Shown here: positions 35,713 through 45,192 of the stretch, piece by piece
Numbering within the stretch: position 1 is the first letter of the stretch
How the letters are laid out: every line of letters begins with the position of its first letter
Origin: an uncultured Dongia sp.
Lineage (GTDB): Bacteria; Pseudomonadota; Alphaproteobacteria; Dongiales; Dongiaceae
NCBI RefSeq assembly: GCF_936916975.1
Contig: NZ_CAKZGO010000003.1
Coordinates: 124,001 to 188,000 of the forward strand
DNA length: 64,000 nt
Reading direction: 5' to 3'
Made by a program: the position numbers and the translations under genes
Notes under the pieces: generated by a model
What the model saw: the letters and a program-made list of their open reading frames with translations, nothing else
Told to the model about the DNA's origin: nothing
Database searches by the model: none

Positions 35713-37125
35713 ATGGCTTTTGACGAGATGCGGCTGGGCGACGGTGGCATCCGGGCGCCATATCTCGAAGTGGCGAATTGGCTGCAGGGCGTCACCTCCG
35801 CCCAATTGGAACGGCGCCGCGCCGAGGCCGAATTGTTCTACCGCCGGGGCGGCATCACCTTTGCCGTCTATGGCGACGCCCAGGGCGAAGAGCGCATCAT
35901 CCCCTATGACATCATCCCGCGCATCCTGTCAGCGGCCGAATGGGCAAGGCTCAAGGCCGGGCTGGAGCAGCGCATCCGCACGCTCAACCTCTACCTCGCC
36001 GACATCTATGGCCCGCGTGAGATTCTGAAGGCCGGCATCGTCCCCGAAGATCTGGTCTGGCGCAATCCGGCCTTCCGCCCGGAAATGGCAGGCCTTGCCG
36101 CCCCTCATGGCATCTACATCCATATCGCCGGCATCGACATCGTGCGCGTCGATGGCGACGACTTCTATGTGCTGGAAGACAATGCCCGCACGCCGTCCGG
36201 CGTTTCCTACATGCTGGGCGGGCGCGAGATTTCGATCCGCCTGATGCCGGAACTCTATGCCGCTCACCGGGTGGCGCCGGTCGAGAACTATCCCAACGAA
36301 TTGCTGGCGACCTTGCGCTCGTCAGCGCCACGCAACGCGACCAACGATCCGACCGTCGTCCTCCTCACACCGGGCCAGTTCAACTCGGCCTATTACGAAC
36401 ATTCGTTCCTCGCCGACAAGATGGGCATCGAGCTGGTGGAAGGCAGCGATCTCTTCGTGCGCGACGGCATCGTCTTCATGCGCACGACGGAAGGCCCCAA
36501 ACGGGTCGACATCATCTATCGCCGGGTCGACGATGCCTTCATCGATCCCTTGGTGTTCGAACCGGATTCGATGCTGGGCATCCCCGGCCTGTTCGCGGCC
36601 TATGCCGCAGGCAACGTGACGCTGGCCAATGCGCCCGGCACAGGCGCCGTCGATGACAAGGTCGTCTACTCCTATGTCCCCGACATGATTCGCTTCTATC
36701 TCGGCGAAGAACCGCTGTTGAAGAACGTCCCCACCTGGCGCTGCCGCGATCCGGAACATCTCCGCTATGTGCTCGACCATTTGCCGGAACTGGTGGTGAA
36801 GGAAGTGCACGGTTCCGGTGGCTACGGCATGTTGGTGGGACCCCACGCAACCGGCGCCGATATCGCCCTCTTCCGCGAACGGTTGAAAGCCGACCCCACC
36901 AATTACGTGGCGCAGCCCACGCTGTCGCTCTCGACCTGCCCATCCTTTGTCGACAATGGCATTGCGCCCCGCCATGTCGATCTGCGCCCCTTTGTCCTCA
37001 CCGGCGCCGACGGCATCCGCATCGTGCCGGGTGGTCTTACCCGTGTGGCCTTGCGCGAAGGATCGCTGGTGGTGAATTCGAGCCAGGGTGGCGGCACCAA
37101 GGACACCTGGGTGGTGGAGGCTTGA
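35713..37125 (+). CDS. Circularly permuted ATP-grasp protein of the Anbu operon
   Basis: 470 residues with GGGAG before the ATG. Typical CP-ATP-grasp (DUF404/407) segments: GITFAVYGDAQGEERIIPYDIIPR, VLEDNARTPSGVSYML and VKEVHGSGGYGMLVGP. It probably forms peptide-like bonds using ATP. It is the first of four tightly spaced genes (ATP-grasp, alpha-E, transglutaminase, Anbu), a conserved set thought to make and process a peptide or peptide tag. One base separates it from the alpha-E gene. Confidence 0.9.
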   Translation: MAFDEMRLGDGGIRAPYLEVANWLQGVTSAQLERRRAEAELFYRRGGITFAVYGDAQGEERIIPYDIIPRILSAAEWARLKAGLEQRIRTLNLYLADIYGPREILKAGIVPEDLVWRNPAFRPEMAGLAAPHGIYIHIAGIDIVRVDGDDFYVLEDNARTPSGVSYMLGGREISIRLMPELYAAHRVAPVENYPNELLATLRSSAPRNATNDPTVVLLTPGQFNSAYYEHSFLADKMGIELVEGSDLFVRDGIVFMRTTEGPKRVDIIYRRVDDAFIDPLVFEPDSMLGIPGLFAAYAAGNVTLANAPGTGAVDDKVVYSYVPDMIRFYLGEEPLLKNVPTWRCRDPEHLRYVLDHLPELVVKEVHGSGGYGMLVGPHATGADIALFRERLKADPTNYVAQPTLSLSTCPSFVDNGIAPRHVDLRPFVLTGADGIRIVPGGLTRVALREGSLVVNSSQGGGTKDTWVVEA

Positions 37126-37126
37126 C

Positions 37127-38068
37127 ATGCTGAGCCGCACCGCCGATTCACTCTATTGGTTGTCGCGCTATGTCGAGCGTGCCGATTACCTCGCCCGCGT
37201 GCTGGAAGCAGCAAGCAGGCTTTCTGCTTTGCCCAAGGCCTATGGCAGCGGCGGCAATGAATGGGAGAGCGCACTGGCGACCGCCGGCTGCATCGATCTC
37301 TTTCACCAGTTCCACGAGACACCGGATGCCGCCACGGTCACCGATTTCCTGGCCTTTTCGGAGAGCAACCCGTCCTCGATCAAGCGCTGCCTGGAGACGG
37401 CGCGCACCAATGCCCGTGCCGTCCGCACCGCGATCACGTCCGAGATGTGGCAGGCGATCAATGGTGCCTGGCTGGAATTGCCGACCATGTCGGCAAAGGC
37501 CACCGATCCCGACAGCCTGATGGATTTCCTCGATTGGGTGAAGGAAATCTCGCTGCGCTTCGATGGCTCCGGCTACCGCACGATGCTCAGGAACGACGCC
37601 TATTGGTTTGCCAGGCTCGGCATCTTCATCGAACGGGCTGACAACACCGCGCGCATCCTCGACGTCAAATATCATGTGCTGCTGCCGGAACATGCGGCCG
37701 TGGGTGGTGGGATCGATTATTCGCAATGGGCGGCGATCCTGCGCGCCGTCTCGGCATTGACGTCCTATCATTGGGTCTACCGTCAGGGTCTGCAGCCCTG
37801 GCTGATCGCCGATCTTCTTATCCTCAACGAGCAGATGCCGCGCTCATTGGCATCCTGCTACAGCGCCATCGTCGCCAATCTCGAACGATTAAGCAGTGCT
37901 TATGGCCGGCATGGCGAATCGCAGCGCCTCGCGCGCTCGATCCATGTTCAGTTGGAGAACAGCCGCATCGACCAGATCTTCCAGGGCGGCCTTCACGAAT
38001 TCATCACCAACTTCACCGCCAACAACAACAGGCTCGGCGCCGCCGTGGCTGCACAATATCTGAGTTGA
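37127..38068 (+). CDS. Alpha-E domain protein of the Anbu operon
   Basis: 313 residues from ATG 37127 (MLSRTADSLYWLSRYVERAD, the family's opening). All-helical DUF403/alpha-E domain with NARAVRTAITSEMWQAIN and FIERADNTARILDVKYH. It accompanies CP-ATP-grasp proteins, perhaps as a scaffold or partner of the ligase. The second gene of the operon. Confidence 0.9.
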   Translation: MLSRTADSLYWLSRYVERADYLARVLEAASRLSALPKAYGSGGNEWESALATAGCIDLFHQFHETPDAATVTDFLAFSESNPSSIKRCLETARTNARAVRTAITSEMWQAINGAWLELPTMSAKATDPDSLMDFLDWVKEISLRFDGSGYRTMLRNDAYWFARLGIFIERADNTARILDVKYHVLLPEHAAVGGGIDYSQWAAILRAVSALTSYHWVYRQGLQPWLIADLLILNEQMPRSLASCYSAIVANLERLSSAYGRHGESQRLARSIHVQLENSRIDQIFQGGLHEFITNFTANNNRLGAAVAAQYLS

Positions 38069-38083
38069 GGGGGTTAACCGCCA

Positions 38084-38974
38084 ATGCTGATCCATGTGCG
38101 CCATCGTACCCGTTACATCTACGATCGCCCGGTGCACTCCATGATCCAGGCCCTGCGCCTGATGCCGCGCAACCATGAAGGCCAGTATGTCCGCCGCTGG
38201 CAGATCGACCTCGACCAGGACGGCATCCTGCGGCCGGGCGAGGACGCCTTCGGCAATGTCCTTCATATGCTGTCGCTGGAAGGCCCGATCTCGGGCCTGT
38301 GCATCACGGTCGAGGGCGAGGTCGAGATGCAGGACACCAACGGCATCGTGCGCGGCGCGCTTGAGAAATTTCCGGCCGAGCTTTATCTGCGCGACACGCC
38401 CCTCACCATTGCCGATGAAGCGATCATCGATTTTGCAAAATCCGTGGCGGCAAAGGCCGGCGGCAGCGAACTGAAGATCCTTCATGCGTTGCTGGCCGCC
38501 CTCCATGCGGAAATCGTCTTCGACACGCAGCAGACCGATACCGCGACCCGGGCGATCGACGCCTTCAAGATGAAACAGGGTGTCTGCCAGGATCTCAGCC
38601 ATATCTTCATTGCCTGCGCCCGGGTGCTGGGCATCCCCGCCCGCTATGTCGGCGGCTATCTGATGCGCTCCGACGACAACATCCATCAGGAAGCGGGCCA
38701 TGCCTGGGCCGAGGCCTATGTCACCGGCCTGGGTTGGATCGGCTTCGATCCCGCCAACGGCATCTGCCCCACCGAATCGCATATCCGCGTCGGCGCGGGC
38801 CTCGACTATCTCGGCGCCTCCCCCATCCGCGGCGCGAGGTTGGGCGGCCGGGCGGAGAAGATGGAGGTCGAGGTCACCGTCGCCAACACCTATCAAAGCG
38901 ACCCAGCCCAGCAAACCCGCTGGAGCCAGCCGACTGCCGCCATCGTCCAAGCCAGCCAGCAATTCCAGGCCTGA
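38084..38974 (+). CDS. Transglutaminase-like cysteine peptidase of the Anbu operon
   Basis: 296 residues. N-terminal beta domain (MLIHVRHRTRYIYDRPV) followed by the transglutaminase core: catalytic Cys in KQGVCQDLSHIF, His in GHAWAEAYV and Asp in FDPANG, all present. It is expected to act on the peptide product of the ATP-grasp ligase. Spacing 15 bases from the alpha-E gene, with GAGGGGG before the ATG. Confidence 0.9.
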   Translation: MLIHVRHRTRYIYDRPVHSMIQALRLMPRNHEGQYVRRWQIDLDQDGILRPGEDAFGNVLHMLSLEGPISGLCITVEGEVEMQDTNGIVRGALEKFPAELYLRDTPLTIADEAIIDFAKSVAAKAGGSELKILHALLAALHAEIVFDTQQTDTATRAIDAFKMKQGVCQDLSHIFIACARVLGIPARYVGGYLMRSDDNIHQEAGHAWAEAYVTGLGWIGFDPANGICPTESHIRVGAGLDYLGASPIRGARLGGRAEKMEVEVTVANTYQSDPAQQTRWSQPTAAIVQASQQFQA

Positions 38975-39096
38975 AAACGCCGTTTCCCCGCATTGGCAGG
39001 AATCAGTCACCGGTCTATAACGGAACTGCCCTGATCTCCGGACCTTTAGATTAGGTGGGCATTAGGGTGGCCGAGATAGAACAGAAGACGATTCCT

Positions 39097-39951
39097 ATGA
39101 CCTATTGTGTTGGACTGAAGCTGCGCGACGGGTTGGTGATGATTTCCGACACGCGCACCAATGCCGGCATCGACCACATCTCCTGCTTCCGCAAGCTGCA
39201 CATGTTCGGCGAGCCGGGGGAGCGGGCGATGGCCATCGCCAGTTCCGGCAACCTGTCCATCACCCAATCGGTCATCAGCATGGTGACCGAAGGCATGCCC
39301 GACCCGGAGAGCGGCCAGAAGCGCACGCTCAACAACGTGCCCAGCATGTTCAAGGCGGCACAGCTGATCGGCGAGGCCGTGCGCGAAGTCTATCGCACCG
39401 ACGGGCCCAGCCTGGAGATGCATCAATCCGCCTTCGATGTCGCTTTGCTGCTGGGCGGCCAGATCAAGGGCCGCCGCATGCGGCTCTTCATGATCTATTC
39501 CGCCGGCAATTTCATCGAGGCCACCGGCGACACGCCCTATCTGCAGATCGGTGAGACGAAATACGGCAAGCCGATCCTCGACCGCGCCATCACCTATGAC
39601 ACCGATCTTTATGAGGGGTTGAAGCTCGGCCTGCTGTCGATGGATTCGACCATGCGCTCGAACCTCGCCGTTGGCCTGCCGCTCGACATCATGGTGCAGC
39701 GGATGGATGCCTATGCACCGGAACTGGTGCACCGCATCCATGCCGGCGATTCCTATTTCGAGGAGTTGAGCAAGCGCTGGTCAGAGGCGCTCCGCGCCAG
39801 CCATCAGGCGATCGCCCAGCCGCCCTATAAGGGTATCGCGGGCGCTGCCTATACCAGCCCCGATGCCCGCCTGAAGCCCGCCAAGAAGCGCGATGACGAT
39901 GTGGTGAAGACCGCCGCCAAACGTGTCGGCCCGAAGCCGCGGCGGAAATAG
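39097..39951 (+). CDS. Anbu: proteasome-type (Ntn-hydrolase) peptidase
   Basis: 284 residues if started at 39097, which places threonine at position 2 (MTYCVGLKL), the N-terminal nucleophile after Met removal; the ORF-track start at 39055 would block it. Ntn-fold elements LVMISDTRTNAG and FRKLHMF (Lys33-like) follow. Anbu assembles into HslV-like ring or helical particles. The last ~35 residues are basic (KPAKKRDDD...KPRRK). It closes the conserved four-gene cluster, although a 120-base gap separates it from the transglutaminase. Confidence 0.9.
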   Translation: MTYCVGLKLRDGLVMISDTRTNAGIDHISCFRKLHMFGEPGERAMAIASSGNLSITQSVISMVTEGMPDPESGQKRTLNNVPSMFKAAQLIGEAVREVYRTDGPSLEMHQSAFDVALLLGGQIKGRRMRLFMIYSAGNFIEATGDTPYLQIGETKYGKPILDRAITYDTDLYEGLKLGLLSMDSTMRSNLAVGLPLDIMVQRMDAYAPELVHRIHAGDSYFEELSKRWSEALRASHQAIAQPPYKGIAGAAYTSPDARLKPAKKRDDDVVKTAAKRVGPKPRRK

Positions 39952-39958
39952 CGGGCCC

Positions 39959-41386
39959 GTGTCCCGACCCAGCGCAGATGCCATCGCGGCCTTCCAACAG
40001 GCAGCCTCGGCCTTGCTGGGGTCCAAGGGCTTTCTCACCGATCCAGCGGATCTTGCAGCGGCGCTCACAGACTGGCGCGGGCTCTATCACGGCCGAGCCT
40101 GTGGCCTTGCTTTGCCGGACAGCACCGATGCCTGCGCGGCGCTGATCAAGCTCACTGCGCAACACGGTATCAATGTGGTGCCGCAGGGCGGCAATACCGG
40201 CCTTTCCGGTGCGGCGACACCAGATGCCAGCGGCGATGCGGTGGTGGTCAATCTGCGGCGCATGAACCGCATCCGTACGCTGGATACCGCCAACGACACG
40301 ATCATCGTCGAGGCCGGCTGCATCCTCGCCAACATCCAGGACGCCGCTGCCGAAGCCGGCCGCCTGTTTCCCCTGAGCCTCACCGCCGAAGGGTCGTGCC
40401 AGATCGGCGGCAACCTCTCGACCAATGCCGGTGGTTTGAATGTGTTGAAATTCGGCAATGCCCGCGCCCTCACCCTGGGGCTGGAGGTGGTCTTGGCCGA
40501 TGGCTCGGTGCTGGACGGCCTCACCACGCTTCACAAGGACAATACCGGCTATGATTTGAAGCAGCTGTTCATCGGTGCCGAAGGTACGCTGGGCCTGATC
40601 ACCGCGGCATCGATGAAACTGTTTCCAGCGTTCAAGAGTCGCGCGACAGCCTTGGTGGCGTTACCCGGGCTCGACGTTGCGCCCGCCCTCCTCGCACGAT
40701 GCCGGGCGGCGACGGCGGATCAGCTGATCAGTTTTGAATTGCTGCCGCGTTTCGGCCTCGACCTCGCAAGGCAGCATTTTCAGGCGCGCAATCCGTTGGA
40801 GCACACGGCCGACTGGTCGCTGCTGATCGAAGCGGCGACACCCGCCACCGATTTTGACGTGGCGCTCACTCTCGAACGCGCCTTGGGCGAAGCGCTGGAC
40901 GACGGCGAGATCAGCGATGGCCTGCTGGCGGAAAGCGAGGCGCAGCGGACTAATCTTTGGCGCCTACGCGAAGGCATCGTCAACGCACAGCCGCGCGAAG
41001 GCGCCAGCATCAAGCACGACATCGCCGTCCCCGTTGCCAGCGTGCCGGCCTTTGTCGCCGAAGCAACGAGGGCCCTTGCTGCAACGCATCCAGATGCCCG
41101 CCTGCTCTGCTTCGGCCATCTCGGCGACGGCAATCTGCATTTCAACCTGCTGCAGCCGGCAGGCGGCGATCCGGCCGAATTCCTTGGCCAGACCGCCGCG
41201 ATCAACCGACTGATCCATGATCTGGTTACCGCCTATCGCGGCTCGATCAGTGCCGAGCACGGCATTGGCCAACTGCGCCGCGATGAACTGCATCGGCTGA
41301 AATCGCCAATAGCACTGGGCCTCATGCGCCGGATGAAGGCGGCGATAGACCCCGACGGCAGGTTCAATCCTGGCAAGGTTCTTTAA
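39959..41386 (+). CDS. FAD-linked oxidase / D-2-hydroxyacid dehydrogenase
   Basis: About 475 residues; the GTG at 39959, eight bases after the Anbu stop, is the likely start. PCMH-type FAD-binding domain with VVPQGGNTGLSGAA and GGNLSTNAGGLNVLKFG, and C-terminal FGHLGDGNLHFN and EHGIGQLRRDEL. It resembles D-2-hydroxyglutarate or D-lactate dehydrogenases (GlcD/DLD family). Exact substrate not assigned. Possibly co-transcribed with the Anbu cluster by position only. Confidence 0.85.
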   Translation: MSRPSADAIAAFQQAASALLGSKGFLTDPADLAAALTDWRGLYHGRACGLALPDSTDACAALIKLTAQHGINVVPQGGNTGLSGAATPDASGDAVVVNLRRMNRIRTLDTANDTIIVEAGCILANIQDAAAEAGRLFPLSLTAEGSCQIGGNLSTNAGGLNVLKFGNARALTLGLEVVLADGSVLDGLTTLHKDNTGYDLKQLFIGAEGTLGLITAASMKLFPAFKSRATALVALPGLDVAPALLARCRAATADQLISFELLPRFGLDLARQHFQARNPLEHTADWSLLIEAATPATDFDVALTLERALGEALDDGEISDGLLAESEAQRTNLWRLREGIVNAQPREGASIKHDIAVPVASVPAFVAEATRALAATHPDARLLCFGHLGDGNLHFNLLQPAGGDPAEFLGQTAAINRLIHDLVTAYRGSISAEHGIGQLRRDELHRLKSPIALGLMRRMKAAIDPDGRFNPGKVL

Positions 41387-41433
41387 CCAATTTTCCACTA
41401 TACTTGCGTCACCAAAGCCAGTCGGGGGACGTC

Positions 41434-43224
41434 ATGAGTGCCTATGAAGCACCGTTGAAAGATATCCTGTTTGCCTTGAACGAGGTCGCGGGGCTGCCCG
41501 AGATTGCGGCGCTGCCGGGCTATGAAGAGGCCGGGGCGGATACCATTGCCGCGATTTTCGAGGCAGCCGGTACATTTTCCGGCGAGGTGCTGGCACCCAT
41601 CAACAAAAATGGTGACAAGGGCTGCTCGCTCAAGGACGGCAAGGTCACGACGGCTGAAGGGTATCGCGACGCCTATCAGCGCTTCGTCGCCGATGGCTGG
41701 AACGCGGTCGCCTTCGATCCCGCATTCGGCGGCCAGGGCATGCCATGGGTCGTCACCACGGCGCTGCAGGAAATCTGGAACAGCGGCAGCGTCGCCTTTG
41801 CCGCTTGCCCCATGCTGACACAGGCTGCGGTCGAGGCGATCTATCACCATGGCACCGATGCGCAGAAGGCGAAGTACCTGCCCAAGCTGATCAGCGGCGA
41901 ATGGACCGGCACCATGAACCTCACCGAGGCGCAGGCCGGCACCGATCTCGGCGCCATCCGCACACGCGCGGAAGAGGACGGGAAAGGTGGCTATCTGCTG
42001 AAGGGCCAGAAGATCTTCATCACCCATGGCGAACATGATTTCGTCGACAACATCATCCATCTGGTACTGGCGCGCCATCCCGGCGGGCCGGCGGGCCATA
42101 AGGGCCTGTCGCTGTTCATCTGTCCGAAATTCCTGGTCAATGACGATGGCAGCCTGGGTGCACGCAACGATGTCACCTGCGTCTCGATCGAGCATAAACT
42201 GGGCCTGCATGGCTCACCCACCTGCGTCATGGCCTATGGTGACAAGGGCGGCGCCCAGGCCGAGCTGATCGGTGAGCCGCTGCAGGGCCTGCCGCACATG
42301 TTCACCATGATGAACAATGCACGCCTCACCGTCGGCGTGCAGGGTTTGGGCATCGCCGAGCGCGCGACGCAGCATGCCGCCCATTATGCGCGCATCCGCG
42401 TGCAATCGGCTGTAGTGGGGGCACCTCCCGGCGCTAATCTCCCGATCCTTCACCATGCCGACGTGCGCCGCAATCTTGCCACCATGCGCGGGCTTACCCA
42501 AGGATCGCGGGCGCTGGCTTACTTCACTGCCGGCGCGCTCGACCGCGCCACGCATCATCCGGACGCTGCGGAGCGGAAACGCCAGCAGGCGCTGCTCGAT
42601 TTGATGATTCCGATCGTGAAGGCCTGGAGCACCGATAACGGCGTGCGCACGAGCTCGCTTGGCCTCCAGATTCATGGCGGTGCCGGTTATATCGAGGAGA
42701 CGGGGGCGGCACAATTCTATCGCGATGCCCGCATCTTCCCGATCTATGAAGGCACCAACGGCATCCAGGCTATCGACCTGGTCGGGCGCAAGGTCCAGCG
42801 CGATGACGGCCGCGCGATGCATGATCTCATCGCCATCATGACCGCCAGCCTCCAGAGCTTCGGCACCGAGGGCGAGGATTTGCCGGCGCTGCATGAACGC
42901 CTGATGCCGGCCCTGCAGCGGCTGGGATCGGGTACCGATTACATCCTGATGGCCGGCAAGACCGATCCCAACCTGTCGCTTGCGGTGGCGCAGCCTTATC
43001 TCAATCTCTGCGGCACGGTGATCGCCGGATGGCTGCTGGCAAAATCAGCGCAGGCAGCCGTCCGGCGCCTGGCGGCCGGCGATACTGATGTTGATTTCCT
43101 GAAAGCCAAGATCGCCCTCGCACGCTTCTATGCCGACAACGTCCTCGCCGAAAGTGCCGGGCATTTGTCGCAGATCAATAACGGTGCGAAGAGCTTGCTG
43201 GCGATCGATCCGGAGAGTTTGTAG
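41434..43224 (+). CDS. Acyl-CoA dehydrogenase (long, 596-residue type)
   Basis: 596 residues from ATG 41434. Flavin- and substrate-binding segments TGTMNLTEAQAGTDLGAI, HGSPTCVMAYGD, and the catalytic region IHGGAGYIEETGAAQFYRDARIFPIYEGTNGIQ. The C-terminal ~150-residue extension is typical of the DmdC/AcdA-like long dehydrogenases. It oxidises an acyl-CoA at the alpha-beta bond. Ends 34 bases from the convergent ABC ATPase. Confidence 0.93.
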   Translation: MSAYEAPLKDILFALNEVAGLPEIAALPGYEEAGADTIAAIFEAAGTFSGEVLAPINKNGDKGCSLKDGKVTTAEGYRDAYQRFVADGWNAVAFDPAFGGQGMPWVVTTALQEIWNSGSVAFAACPMLTQAAVEAIYHHGTDAQKAKYLPKLISGEWTGTMNLTEAQAGTDLGAIRTRAEEDGKGGYLLKGQKIFITHGEHDFVDNIIHLVLARHPGGPAGHKGLSLFICPKFLVNDDGSLGARNDVTCVSIEHKLGLHGSPTCVMAYGDKGGAQAELIGEPLQGLPHMFTMMNNARLTVGVQGLGIAERATQHAAHYARIRVQSAVVGAPPGANLPILHHADVRRNLATMRGLTQGSRALAYFTAGALDRATHHPDAAERKRQQALLDLMIPIVKAWSTDNGVRTSSLGLQIHGGAGYIEETGAAQFYRDARIFPIYEGTNGIQAIDLVGRKVQRDDGRAMHDLIAIMTASLQSFGTEGEDLPALHERLMPALQRLGSGTDYILMAGKTDPNLSLAVAQPYLNLCGTVIAGWLLAKSAQAAVRRLAAGDTDVDFLKAKIALARFYADNVLAESAGHLSQINNGAKSLLAIDPESL

Positions 43225-43258
43225 GTCTCAAAGACCATTCCTCTCCCTGAAGGGGGGG

Positions 43259-44362
43259 TTACACCCCTTCCAGCACCAGGAGATCCGCCGGTGAGAACGT
43301 GACGGTCGCTTGCGCGCCGCGTTCGGGCGGGGTGACGCCGGGATTGTTGAAGGTGTCGAGCGACAGCAGATTGTCGCCGAGCCGCACCTTGATACGCACG
43401 ACGGAGCCGAGGAAAGCCACTTCTTCGATGGTGCCCTGCAGGCTGTTGCGTTCCGCACGGTCGGCCATGTTGGTGGTGGCACCCTGGCCGCCGAAGCCTT
43501 CCAGGCGCGCTGCTTCCGGTCGCAAGGAGACGGCGCAGACATCGCCGGCCTTGGCATGGGGGAAACCGCGGCCGGCCACGATCTTCTGGCCGCCGACTTC
43601 GAGCACACCGCTCGCAGCATCGACCACCTTGCCGCTCAGCACACTCAACGTGCCGACGAAGGACGCCACGAAGCGCGTCTTCGGCTGGTTATAGATCTCG
43701 AACGGTGCGCCGACCTGGTCGACGCGGCCTTCATTCATGACCACGATGCGGTCCGACATGGAGAGCGCTTCTTCCTGGTCATGCGTCACATAGATCGTGG
43801 TGATGCCGAGCTTCCGTTGCAGGCTCCTGATCTCTTCGCGCAGCGACACGCGAATCTTGGCATCCAGTGCCGAGAGCGGTTCATCGAGCAGCAGCACTTG
43901 CGGCTTTACGGCAAGCGCACGTGCGAGCGCCACGCGCTGCTGCTGGCCGCCGGAGAGCTGGAAGGGATAGCGGGTGGCGAGATGCGGCAGCTTGATGATG
44001 TTGAGCATTTCCTCGACCCGCGGGCCGATCTCGGCAGCCGGTCGCTTGGCGACCTTGAGGCCGAAAGCGACATTTTCCGCCACCGTCATATTGGGAAACA
44101 GCGCATAGGATTGGAACACCATGCCGACATTGCGCTGGTTGGGCCGCAGATGCGTGATGTCCTTGCCGTCGATGCGGATCGTGCCCGATGTCGGCAGTTC
44201 AAAGCCCGCCACCATGCGCAGGGTCGTGGTCTTGCCGCAGCCCGATGGCCCGAGGAACGACACGAACTCGCCGCGCTCGATGCCGAGGTCGACATTCTGC
44301 ACCACGACATTCTGCGCGAAGGCCTTGCGGACCTGGCTGATTTCGAGAAACGCCATACTCAC
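43259..44362 (-). CDS. ABC transporter ATP-binding protein (PotA-like, TOBE domain)
   Basis: 367 residues: Walker A GPSGCGKTTTLR, signature LSGGQQQRVALARAL, Walker B LLLDEPLSALD, then a C-terminal TOBE domain. It matches the polyamine/iron/aminoethylphosphonate importer class. It is the last gene of a five-gene minus-strand cluster with two binding proteins and two permeases. The substrate is not shown by the sequence. Confidence 0.92.
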   Translation of the reverse strand: MSMAFLEISQVRKAFAQNVVVQNVDLGIERGEFVSFLGPSGCGKTTTLRMVAGFELPTSGTIRIDGKDITHLRPNQRNVGMVFQSYALFPNMTVAENVAFGLKVAKRPAAEIGPRVEEMLNIIKLPHLATRYPFQLSGGQQQRVALARALAVKPQVLLLDEPLSALDAKIRVSLREEIRSLQRKLGITTIYVTHDQEEALSMSDRIVVMNEGRVDQVGAPFEIYNQPKTRFVASFVGTLSVLSGKVVDAASGVLEVGGQKIVAGRGFPHAKAGDVCAVSLRPEAARLEGFGGQGATTNMADRAERNSLQGTIEEVAFLGSVVRIKVRLGDNLLSLDTFNNPGVTPPERGAQATVTFSPADLLVLEGV

Positions 44363-44384
44363 TACCTCTTGATACAGGCGCCGA

Positions 44385-45170
44385 TCACGGCGCGTGCTTG
44401 ATCTGTTTTGCGCGGCCGAAGACGTTGATCAGCCCCATGCATGCCCAAGTGAGCACGAAGGCCATCACCGCCAAGGCCGAGGGTTCATAGGCGCGGTTGG
44501 CGCCCACCAGCTGCAGATAGGGGCCGAAGGCCGGCCGGTTAAGCAGGCTGGCCATGGTGAATTCACCGATCACGATGGCAAAGGTGAGGAAGGCACCCGA
44601 AAGGATCGCAGTGCGCACATTGGGCAGGATCACCTTGAACAGGATAGTGGTCCAGCCGGCACCAAGATTCTCCGCAGCCTCGGTCAACGTCCGTACATCG
44701 ATCGACCGCAGGCCGGTATCGACCGCGCGGTACATATAGGGCAGCGCCAACGTGACATAGGAGAAGGCCAGCAAAAGATTGGTCGACCAGATCTCGGCCG
44801 TCATCGGTAGGAAGGACGAACTGTTGTAGAGGCGCAGATAGCCGAACACGATGACGATCGCTGGAATGACCAGCGGCAGCAGGGTGATGAATTCAATGAG
44901 CGGCCGCAGCTTGCGCAGGCGCAGCTGCACCCAATAGGCCGTCGGCACCACGATGAGAACACCGATCACGATCGTCGCCAGCGCCATCAGGCACGAGAAC
45001 AGGAAAGATTCCTGGAACGCCGAATCCGCAAAGACCGAGCGATAGGCATCGAAGCTGTATTCGCCGCGTCGCATGCGCAGGCTGAACTCGAACGTGCCTG
45101 CCAGCGGCACCACGAAATAGAGCGTGCCGATGAAGAGCGCAATCCAGGAACCGAGACGGGATTGCTTCAT
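44385..45170 (-). CDS. ABC transporter permease (PotC-like)
   Basis: 261 residues from the ATG at 45170, which has AAGGTGG upstream; the ORF-track start is 42 bases earlier. Six hydrophobic helices, with ENLGAGWTTILFKVILPNVR as the EAA loop that contacts the ATPase. A ~25-base tandem repeat (45167-45216) lies at the junction with the upstream permease, so the stop of one gene and the RBS of this one derive from duplicated sequence. Confidence 0.9.
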   Translation of the reverse strand: MKQSRLGSWIALFIGTLYFVVPLAGTFEFSLRMRRGEYSFDAYRSVFADSAFQESFLFSCLMALATIVIGVLIVVPTAYWVQLRLRKLRPLIEFITLLPLVIPAIVIVFGYLRLYNSSSFLPMTAEIWSTNLLLAFSYVTLALPYMYRAVDTGLRSIDVRTLTEAAENLGAGWTTILFKVILPNVRTAILSGAFLTFAIVIGEFTMASLLNRPAFGPYLQLVGANRAYEPSALAVMAFVLTWACMGLINVFGRAKQIKHAP

Positions 45171-45192
45171 CGCAGCCACCTTTCCCGCTGCG

